Shown: piece by piece, positions 1-4,886 of the stretch
Layout of the letters: every line of letters starts with the position of its first letter
Numbering within the stretch: position 1 is the first letter of the stretch
Assembly: GCA_007129985.1 (NCBI GenBank)
Contig: SKUL01000323.1
Coordinates: forward strand, 1-6,891
DNA from: Flavobacteriales bacterium
Lineage (GTDB): Bacteria > Bacteroidota > Bacteroidia > Flavobacteriales_D > SKUL01
DNA length: 6,891 nucleotides
Direction: 5' to 3'
Notes under the pieces: generated by a model
Seen by the model: only the letters and a program-made list of their open reading frames with translations
Told to the model about the DNA's origin: nothing
Database searches by the model: none
Position numbers and translations under genes: made by a program

Positions 1-525
1 ACCAAGATAAAAAAGGTCATTGCCACTGAAGCCAGCCAGATGAACCTCTCTATAAATCCAATGAACGTTTTCTCCCGTTCGCCACGCGCCCCCACCAGGC
101 CCACTCTGGTGAACCCTCGCACGATATCGCGAATCATATTTGACAATTGGAATCAGCGTTCCATGCCTGAATTCTTTGCCCTTCAGAAATTCTGCAAGCT
201 TGCGCCGTCGTACTTTGGTGCGATACAAACTTTGAAGTTCTTCAAGCTGCCGAAGTTCGGCAGAATAGATTCTTGGATAAGCACCAAGAGAATTCGCTAA
301 CATTTGCTCCATTTCCACTGATAAATCAAGTGTTTCGTAAAGCGTAGTGAGCCCTATTTGGTGTCTTTCGATAGCTGAGACATGGTAAGCTCCAACATGT
401 AAAGTATCAATGGTAGAGAGAGAAAACTGCTGATTGAAATCTGACCATGTTTTTTGAACGATTCTCGGGTAAGTACAGGCGCCAAACAACACCACCATGA
501 ATATTAACCGACGTGCTTTTGTCAT
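1..525 (-). CDS. Unrecognised lipoprotein, C-terminus cut off by window edge
   Basis: The minus strand is open from an ATG at 525 to base 1, giving 175 codons without a stop; the true end lies outside the window. The N-terminus is a lipoprotein signal: basic MTKARR, a hydrophobic run LIFMVVLF, then GAC with Cys17 as the likely lipidated residue. Phe at -3 is not the classic Leu, so the lipobox is slightly atypical. The mature part begins TYPRIVQKTW. A helical, charged middle (about residues 60-115, ending in a basic KVRRRK segment) is followed by a Gly/Arg/Trp-rich stretch (SGPGGGAWRTG, about 147-157). I do not recognise a family. Export to the envelope is inferred from the signal only. No Shine-Dalgarno sequence or convincing -7 box is seen upstream in 526-680. 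The gene is in the A/T-rich left part. The continuous frame together with a signal sequence makes a real gene likely. Confidence 0.72.
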   Translation of the reverse strand, partial: MTKARRLIFMVVLFGACTYPRIVQKTWSDFNQQFSLSTIDTLHVGAYHVSAIERHQIGLTTLYETLDLSVEMEQMLANSLGAYPRIYSAELRQLEELQSLYRTKVRRRKLAEFLKGKEFRHGTLIPIVKYDSRYRARVHQSGPGGGAWRTGENVHWIYREVHLAGFSGNDLFYLG

Positions 526-680
526 GCTACGAACCTAAGATTGAATGCCTTTATTCCATTCATTTATATCCTTCCCCAACGCGATTAAAAATCACCAATC
601 TATCCACATGATCTAAATTGCTGATTCTGCTAAAATAGCATTTTCAGTAAAGCTAAATCATTTGATATGTAGAATTTTTC

Positions 681-717
681 AGGCCGGAGGCCTTGAAGTA
701 TTAGGCGTAGCGGGACG
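681..717 (+). repeat. Short degenerate copy (C) of the dispersed hairpin repeat
   Basis: This block matches the 5' part of the two long repeats further right: an 11-nt match GGCCGGAGGCC, an 11-nt spacer of the same length but different sequence, then GGCGTAGCGGGACG with one difference from copy A. It contains a 5-bp stem AGGCC/GGCCT around a GGA triloop at 681-693. The rest of the element is missing: similarity stops only a few bases before the stop codon of the neighbouring minus-strand gene (721-723). It is in the same orientation as the other copies. It might serve as a 3' hairpin for that gene, but no T-tract follows the stem on either strand, so a terminator role is not supported. Confidence 0.7.
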
Positions 718-720
718 CAA

Positions 721-1878
721 TCAGTCCTTCAATATTTTCCCGGTGCGAATCCACTTGGACTCCATGTGCCAGGTTTCATCTGCCTCCATTCGTAAAATGG
801 CATCCCAACGGTAGGTTTTGGGCCATTGCTTAAACACTTTCACCGCATTGAACAACAGCCATGTGGACAACTTGGTCACTTTCGGGTGCCAGCCACCTGA
901 GGGCACTATACTTACGGCTACATCGTTGCTTCGTGATTCAACCCGATACCGTCCGCTGATTACGCCTACAGATTCATGACCGGAAATGCGAAATGTTCCT
1001 TGCTGACGGGTGTTCGGGGGTAAATGATTCAATGAAGGAAAAGCAGGCTCAAAACGCATGGTAAGAGGATATACCTTGTTCTCCACCCGAACACTGCTCA
1101 CACACGGAATTTGTGAACTCCACTCGATTTCATAGCTGCAATTACCTTTCTCAAAAACCGGCTGCCCGGGTTTGAGGCTCCACACTTCGAGTAATCCCTT
1201 ATGGGCCGGATTTAAAGTGGCTATCAAAGGTTTGGGACTGTAACGCAAAAATGTCATTTGTTGAAAGTCCATGGGCACGGGAAACTCATCCACCCGATGC
1301 CTTTTTTGGTCAATGGAAACGACGATTTCGGTTTGGTTTTTTCTGACAAAGTAAAAATCCTGAAGCAGCACCAACGGCATTGAAAAAGGATGGGTTGCGG
1401 CATCTCCCATGGGTGCCAGAATGCCAAATGGCTTTCTTTTCTTCGGATTCTTTTCGTTGATGAATATTTCAATGTCCCTGCCCAATATGTCTTTGAAACG
1501 GTAATGAGCGTGTACACCGGTTTCGTTCATATTATTTTGTGCCGGATTCATGTCAACGGCAATCATCTTGTTCAGTCCGGCTCCCGCAATGCTGTATTTT
1601 TCTGGGTTTGGATGCAAGGATTTTTGGTGATACACATCCACCTTTTTGTCTTTTCTCCAGCCGATAACCAGATGTCCTGAACCATTGATATCATCATCAA
1701 AAACCTGAGGTTCAAAGCCGGTGTACAATGTATCAGCATCTTTCTCGAAGTTCACCAGCAGCAACGACTCCATGGGGTCAATCTCCAGCCGGAACGGAAA
1801 AAGCAATTGTTCTGAGCCATTGCCGTGGATTGTGTCAGAGTACGAATTCATAGAAGCACGCGGGTATTTGAAGGTCAT
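721..1878 (-). CDS. Unrecognised soluble 385-residue protein
   Basis: The frame runs from ATG at 1878 to TGA at 721-723 (385 residues). A TTG two codons upstream (1884) is in frame, but it lies inside an 18-nt block shared with the HTH gene's leader, so the ATG is preferred. An internal ATG at residue 10 (MNSYSDTIHG) is another possible start. There is no signal peptide, lipobox or membrane segment, so the product is probably cytoplasmic. Short alternating hydrophobic stretches with many aromatic residues suggest a mostly beta-strand protein. Noticeable segments are ETGVHAHYRFKDILGRD, FGILAPMGDAATHPFSMPLVLL and a Trp-rich C-terminus (WLLFNAVKVFKQWPKTYRW). I thought of lipocalin-like two-barrel proteins (AttH/CrtC type) but see no diagnostic motif, so no function is given. 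It is flanked on both sides by copies of the dispersed repeat. Confidence 0.8.
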   Translation of the reverse strand: MTFKYPRASMNSYSDTIHGNGSEQLLFPFRLEIDPMESLLLVNFEKDADTLYTGFEPQVFDDDINGSGHLVIGWRKDKKVDVYHQKSLHPNPEKYSIAGAGLNKMIAVDMNPAQNNMNETGVHAHYRFKDILGRDIEIFINEKNPKKRKPFGILAPMGDAATHPFSMPLVLLQDFYFVRKNQTEIVVSIDQKRHRVDEFPVPMDFQQMTFLRYSPKPLIATLNPAHKGLLEVWSLKPGQPVFEKGNCSYEIEWSSQIPCVSSVRVENKVYPLTMRFEPAFPSLNHLPPNTRQQGTFRISGHESVGVISGRYRVESRSNDVAVSIVPSGGWHPKVTKLSTWLLFNAVKVFKQWPKTYRWDAILRMEADETWHMESKWIRTGKILKD

Positions 1879-1881
1879 TGA

Positions 1882-1889
1882 CAAAGAAA
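1882..1889 (-). promoter_or_regulatory. Possible -7 box in the shared leader of the 385-residue gene
   Basis: On the minus strand this reads TTTCTTTG, one mismatch from the Bacteroidota -7 consensus TAnnTTTG, with only three bases before the ATG at 1878. It belongs to an 18-nt block (1881-1898) identical to 2445-2462 ahead of the HTH gene. If it is a promoter, the transcript would be nearly leaderless. No TTG-type -33 element lies at good spacing here, which weakens the call. Confidence 0.35.
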
Positions 1890-1927
1890 AGAAAGTTGGG
1901 CCAAATCATTCCATCGGAGCAAGGCAA

Positions 1928-2086
1928 GGTTTATCGGCCGGAGGCCGGGTAGACTTCGGCGTAGCGAGACGCTACGCCTAACCACCATTTATCTATTGAC
2001 AGATGTTTAGCGTTGCGCACTTCGCCATGCTCAGCACCACCCGCTACGCTACTGCCAACAAGGCGCCCTCGCCTGATGGACAAAAA
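1928..2086 (+). repeat. Long copy (A) of the dispersed hairpin repeat
   Basis: This 159-bp block aligns without gaps to 2496-2654 (constant offset 568) with 16 mismatches by hand count, about 90% identity. Five of the mismatches cluster in a 6-nt linker at 1994-1999. Visible structure: a GGCC stem around a GGA triloop (1937-1947), a perfect 9-bp stem GGCGTAGCG/CGCTACGCC around an AGA triloop (1958-1978), and a second wide stem 2008-2016 with 2043-2051 having one mismatch. On the minus strand it also holds a continuous open frame ending in TAA. It occupies most of the gap between the HTH gene and the 385-residue gene. The family is unknown to me. No transposase lies nearby, so any mobility would depend on enzymes acting in trans. 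Confidence 0.85.
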
Positions 2087-2123
2087 TCCGTCAATGACTT
2101 TTCTATGTGGTACCCACCAATCC

Positions 2124-2441
2124 TTAGAGTTTGATAGACAATTTCAGCTCACCACCCAGTCCCAATTCTACGATTCTTTGAAGCGTAGAAAGGCGCACTT
2201 CCTTCACGTTGTTTTCAAGTTTGGAAATGTACGACTTGGTAGTTCCTACTTTATCTGCAAGCTCTTGTTGAGTTAGTCCTTTTTCAAGTCTGGCTTCGTG
2301 GATAAGTGCTCCTATCTTAAAGCTTTCATAGCCCGCTTCAAGTTCGTCGCGTTTTTTAGTACCACGCTTTCTGTAATGCTTGTTTTTAAATTGATTGAGA
2401 GTGACAAGTGAAAATTTATCGGCTTTTCGTTTCGGAGTCAT
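2124..2441 (-). CDS. Cro/C1-type HTH protein, HigA-antitoxin-like, no toxin partner nearby
   Basis: This 105-residue protein (ATG at 2441, TAA at 2124-2126) has a basic N-terminal region (KRKADKF, KHYRKRGTKKR) and a helix-turn-helix of the XRE/Cro-C1 family at about residues 43-98. Its recognition region is GLTQQELADKVGTTKSYISKLEN, followed by STLQRIVELGLGGEL. This arrangement, with an N-terminal arm and a C-terminal HTH, resembles antitoxins of HigBA-type systems in Bacteroidota, which bind DNA at their own promoter and neutralise a RelE/ParE-fold mRNA-cleaving toxin. In that arrangement higB usually lies directly upstream. Here the upstream side (2442-2753) holds only a promoter-like leader and a repeat copy, and the downstream side holds another repeat copy. 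It is therefore an orphan: a solitary antitoxin, a remnant, or a stand-alone regulator. The HTH assignment is firm; the antitoxin role is inference. Confidence 0.9.
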   Translation of the reverse strand: MTPKRKADKFSLVTLNQFKNKHYRKRGTKKRDELEAGYESFKIGALIHEARLEKGLTQQELADKVGTTKSYISKLENNVKEVRLSTLQRIVELGLGGELKLSIKL

Positions 2442-2445
2442 AGTA

Positions 2446-2475
2446 CAAAGAAAAGAAAGTTGCCCTAAAGTACAA
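2446..2475 (-). promoter_or_regulatory. Putative promoter of the HTH gene
   Basis: On the minus strand a TTG (2475-2473) is followed after 19 bases by TTTCTTTG (2453-2446). This fits the Bacteroidota pattern TTG-N17-23-TAnnTTTG with one mismatch in the -7 box. The box ends four bases before the ATG at 2441, so a nearly leaderless transcript is expected. The -7 part lies in the 18-nt block shared with the 385-residue gene's leader. An autoregulatory operator would be expected near here if the protein acts as an antitoxin, but no clear palindrome was identified. Confidence 0.45.
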
Positions 2476-2494
2476 CCCCCTACAGAAAAAAGTA

Positions 2495-2657
2495 CGGTTT
2501 ATCGGCCAGAGGCCGGGTAGACTTCGGCGTAGCGGGACGATACGCCTAACCACCATTTATTTTAAAACAGATGTTTAGCGTAGCGTACTTCGCCGCGCTC
2601 AGCTCCACCAGCTACGCTACTGCCAACAAGGCGTCCTCGCCTGATAGACAAAAACCG
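2495..2657 (+). repeat. Long copy (B) of the dispersed hairpin repeat
   Basis: This is the second full copy, about 90% identical to 1928-2086 and in the same orientation. Its ends form a 6-bp terminal inverted repeat, CGGTTT (2495-2500) and AAACCG (2652-2657). Internal stems: GGCC around an AGA triloop (2505-2515), GGCGTAGCG with CGATACGCC around a GGA triloop (one mismatch, 2526-2546), and a perfect 9-bp stem TAGCGTAGC (2576-2584) with GCTACGCTA (2611-2619). No target-site duplication was seen. The element separates the accessory left part from the core-like right part. Confidence 0.85.
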
Positions 2658-2729
2658 GCTACAAAGCATCGGTAAATCACGCAACCGGGAATAGGAATCG
2701 TGGTTACCGGCCATTGCCCCGCACATTTT

Positions 2730-2737
2730 TACCTTTG
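2730..2737 (+). promoter_or_regulatory. -7 box (TACCTTTG) of the channel gene
   Basis: This is a perfect match to the Bacteroidota -7 consensus TAnnTTTG, 16 bases before the ATG at 2754. No TTG lies at ideal spacing upstream; the nearest, at 2714-2716, is only 13 bases away. It supports the ATG at 2754 over the GTG at 2700, which lies upstream of the box and so would not be on the transcript. Confidence 0.5.
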
Positions 2738-2753
2738 CAGCCAAATTCTGTGT

Positions 2754-4034
2754 ATGAACGACCAGTACAACATTGCACTATGGCTGGACCACTGGCTTCG
2801 CGACAGCGCCTACTTCAGTGAAAAAGGGGCTGCTTACACCAAGCTCTCCATCCTGAGTCTGGTGCTGATTATTCTTTGCACCATCTCGTGGTTTCTTGCC
2901 AAAAGACTGATTGTGGGCGCCATCAACAAAGCACTGCTGCGCACACGGGTTACCTGGGACGATGTACTGGTTGAGAAACGCGTATTTGACAAGCTGGCGC
3001 ATATCGTGCCGGCCATCGTGATAAACTACGGCGCGCCCTACGTCTTTGGCGATTTTCCGGAAATGATTCCGACGGTGGTTCTTATTACCGACATCTACAT
3101 CATCGCCATTGTGGTTTGGAGCGTGAACTCCGTGCTTACTTCCATTACCAAAATTCTGGGCGACACCAAGGCCTTTCGCGATAAACCCCTTAGCAGCTAT
3201 TCGCAACTGGCAAAAATCATTGTGTACCTCATCGGAGGTGTGCTTATTTTCTCACTGCTGCTGGGGCAAAGTCCGCTGGCTTTTCTCGGTGCGATGGGAG
3301 CCGCAACGGCCATCATCCTGCTGATTTTCAAGGACGCCATTCTGGGTTTTGTGGCCAGCATTCAGATGTCGGTGTACGATATGATTCGCGTGGGCGACTG
3401 GGTTTCCATGCCCAAGTACGACGCCGACGGAGATGTTATCGCCATCAACCTCACCACGGTCATGGTGCAGAATTGGGACAAAACCATTACCACCATTCCG
3501 TCTTACGCCTTTATCTCGGACTCGTTCAAGAACTGGCGTGGAATGTCGGAATCCGGCGGACGGCGTATCAAGCGCTCCATTCTGATAAAAATCAGCAGCG
3601 TGAAATTCTGCGACCCCGATATGGTGGAGCGTTTTAGCAAAATTGAGCTGATTCAGGATTTTGTGCAGCAACGTCAAACCGAGATTGACCGCTACAACGA
3701 GGAGAAAAAAGTGAACAAGAGCGTGCTGATTAACGGCCGACACATGACCAACGTGGGCGTTTTCAGGCGATACGCACAGGCCTACCTCGCTGCCCACCCC
3801 AAGGTAAACCAGGAAATGACCGCCATGGTGCGCCAACTGGAGCCCACCGAGCATGGTTTGCCCATTGAGATTTACTGCTTCAGTGCCGATAAGGCATGGG
3901 TGAACTATGAAGGTATTCAAGCCGATATTTTCGACCACTTGCTGGCTGCCATTCCGGCCTTTGATTTACAGGTATTTGAAGACCCTTCGGGCGCTGACTT
4001 CTCGGCTTTTCTGAGCACGGCGAAAAAGGGCTAA
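2754..4034 (+). CDS. YbdG-type MscS family mechanosensitive ion channel
   Basis: This inner-membrane channel (426 residues, ATG 2754, TAA 4032-4034) would open under membrane tension to release solutes during osmotic down-shock. About five hydrophobic segments are visible (roughly residues 31-50, 82-97, 105-128, 153-172 and the pore helix 176-205). The pore helix is rich in Gly and Ala (FLGAMGAATAIILLIFKD) as in MscS. The following MscS beta domain has IRVGDWVSMPKYDADGDV (211-228) and QNWDKTITTIPSYAFISDS (239-257), then FKNWRGMSESGGRRIKR. These features, the length and the C-terminal GRHMTNVGVFRRY and GLPIEIYCF segments point to the YbdG branch (E. coli YbdG is about 415 residues) rather than short MscS. 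The start is set by the -7 box at 2730-2737; an in-frame GTG at 2700 lies upstream of it. The gene converges on mazG with a 4-nt overlap of coding ends. Confidence 0.95.
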   Translation: MNDQYNIALWLDHWLRDSAYFSEKGAAYTKLSILSLVLIILCTISWFLAKRLIVGAINKALLRTRVTWDDVLVEKRVFDKLAHIVPAIVINYGAPYVFGDFPEMIPTVVLITDIYIIAIVVWSVNSVLTSITKILGDTKAFRDKPLSSYSQLAKIIVYLIGGVLIFSLLLGQSPLAFLGAMGAATAIILLIFKDAILGFVASIQMSVYDMIRVGDWVSMPKYDADGDVIAINLTTVMVQNWDKTITTIPSYAFISDSFKNWRGMSESGGRRIKRSILIKISSVKFCDPDMVERFSKIELIQDFVQQRQTEIDRYNEEKKVNKSVLINGRHMTNVGVFRRYAQAYLAAHPKVNQEMTAMVRQLEPTEHGLPIEIYCFSADKAWVNYEGIQADIFDHLLAAIPAFDLQVFEDPSGADFSAFLSTAKKG

Positions 4035-4804
4035 CCCGGCAAATCGAGGTTTTTGGCGCGATTCCAATACACGTCCATTTCCTCCAGCGTCATTTCGCCC
4101 ATCTTCTTGCCGTCGGCCTTTGAGGCTTCTTCGAGGTACTGAAAACGCTTGATAAACTTGCGGTTGGTGCGCTCCAGAGCCTGGTCGGGTGAAACCCCGA
4201 TAAATCGCGCATAGTTGATGATGGAGAACAACACATCGCCGAGTTCGTCCTCCACCTTGTTGCTTTTGCTGTTGACCTCTGCGCGCAATTCGCCCAGCTC
4301 TTCCTGCACTTTCTCCCAAACCTGCTCGGCGTTGTCCCAGTCAAAACCCACACCGCGGGCCTTGTCCTGAATGCGCTCTGCCTTTACAAGCGAGGGCAGC
4401 GAACGCGGCACACCCGCCAGCACCGAGCGATTGCCCTCCTTGAGTTTCAGTTTCTCCCAGTTGGCTTTTACCTCCTCTTCGTCGGCAACTTCCACATCGC
4501 CATATATGTGTGGATGCCTGTCAATCAACTTTTCACAAATACCGTTGAGCACGTCGGTGATGTTAAACGCGCCCTTCTCCTCCCCGATTTTGGCGTAAAA
4601 AACCATGTGGAGCATGATATCGCCCAACTCCTTGCGGATTTCGTTCAAATCGCCGTCCAAAATGGCATCCGACAATTCGTACATTTCCTCAATACTCAGG
4701 TAACGAAGTGATTCCATGGTTTGCTTGCGATCCCAAGGGCATTTCTCCCGAAGGTCGTCCATAATGTTGAGCAAGCGTTCAAAAGCGGCAAGGCGGGCAT
4801 CCAT
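4031..4804 (-). CDS. mazG: MazG nucleoside triphosphate pyrophosphohydrolase
   Basis: MazG hydrolyses (d)NTPs to the monophosphate and pyrophosphate in the cytoplasm, cleaning up non-canonical nucleotides and in some bacteria influencing stress alarmone levels. The 257-residue protein has the two tandem all-alpha MazG domains of the full-length enzyme (E. coli MazG is 263 residues). The N-terminal domain has CPWDRKQT (22-29), EEMYE (39-43) and KELGD (58-62). A link carries RHPHIYGDV (96-104) and NWEKLK. The C-terminal domain has EELGE (168-172) and EDELGD (185-190), the acidic residues that bind magnesium. All are intact. The start is ATG 4804. An in-frame TTG at 4822 would add six residues but sits inside the -7 box, so it is rejected. 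The gene is divergent from the acyloxyacyl hydrolase and convergent with the channel gene. Confidence 0.96.
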   Translation of the reverse strand: MDARLAAFERLLNIMDDLREKCPWDRKQTMESLRYLSIEEMYELSDAILDGDLNEIRKELGDIMLHMVFYAKIGEEKGAFNITDVLNGICEKLIDRHPHIYGDVEVADEEEVKANWEKLKLKEGNRSVLAGVPRSLPSLVKAERIQDKARGVGFDWDNAEQVWEKVQEELGELRAEVNSKSNKVEDELGDVLFSIINYARFIGVSPDQALERTNRKFIKRFQYLEEASKADGKKMGEMTLEEMDVYWNRAKNLDLPG

Positions 4805-4819
4805 GATTCTGATTTTGGG

Positions 4820-4827
4820 CAAAAATA
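4820..4827 (-). promoter_or_regulatory. -7 box (TATTTTTG) of mazG
   Basis: On the minus strand this is a perfect TAnnTTTG match, ending 15 bases before the mazG ATG at 4804. No well-spaced TTG was found upstream. The divergent gene at 4887 starts from the same 82-nt intergenic region, so the two promoters lie close together. Confidence 0.5.
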
Positions 4828-4873
4828 CACTTTCCGAATGGCGAAGACCGGGCTGCTCAATGGGCTAATTCCT

Positions 4874-4881
4874 TACTTTCG
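4874..4881 (+). promoter_or_regulatory. Probable -7 box (TACTTTCG) of the acyloxyacyl hydrolase operon
   Basis: This is one mismatch from TAnnTTTG and ends five bases before the ATG at 4887, implying a very short or absent leader. No clear -33 element is visible. It would drive the hydrolase and the coupled lipoprotein gene. Confidence 0.4.
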
Positions 4882-4886
4882 TCGCC

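Larger units (their letters stand above)
2442..2753. other. 312-nt non-coding stretch between divergent HTH and channel genes
   Basis: From left to right it contains the HTH gene's leader and putative promoter (2442-2475), about 20 nt of A-rich sequence, long repeat copy B (2495-2657), about 70 nt without recognisable content, and the -7 box and short leader of the mechanosensitive channel gene (2730-2753). A 60-codon minus-strand frame (2562-2744) crosses it but reflects the repeat's own open frame plus flank, and I do not call it a gene. Confidence 0.6.

Noticed and set aside
40..300. 86-codon plus-strand frame at the left edge
   Set aside because: It lies opposite the minus-strand frame that has a lipoprotein signal and stays open over 525 nt; it is better explained as a shadow.
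681..693. Intrinsic terminator for the 385-residue gene
   Set aside because: The GC-rich stem is short and no T-run follows it on the minus strand, so it is annotated only as part of the repeat.
2013..2276. 87-codon plus-strand frame
   Set aside because: It starts inside repeat A and runs antisense through the HTH gene's C-terminal half; the HTH protein on the other strand has clear family motifs.
1543..2632. Integron attC sites (GCCTAAC in the repeats, outer GCCT/AGGC pairing)
   Set aside because: Only one R-box-like heptamer fits in each long copy; the required GTTRRRY partner and the usual attC stem arrangement are absent, and no integrase is present. Kept only as a hypothesis in the array finding.
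2562..2744. 60-codon minus-strand frame
   Set aside because: It is the repeat's internal frame joined to unrelated flank; in copy A the same frame has a different upstream part and no matching start, so it is not called as a gene.
3252..3938. 228-codon minus-strand frame inside the channel gene
   Set aside because: It is fully antisense to the conserved MscS channel sequence, and its His/Gly/Asn-rich product looks like a shadow frame.
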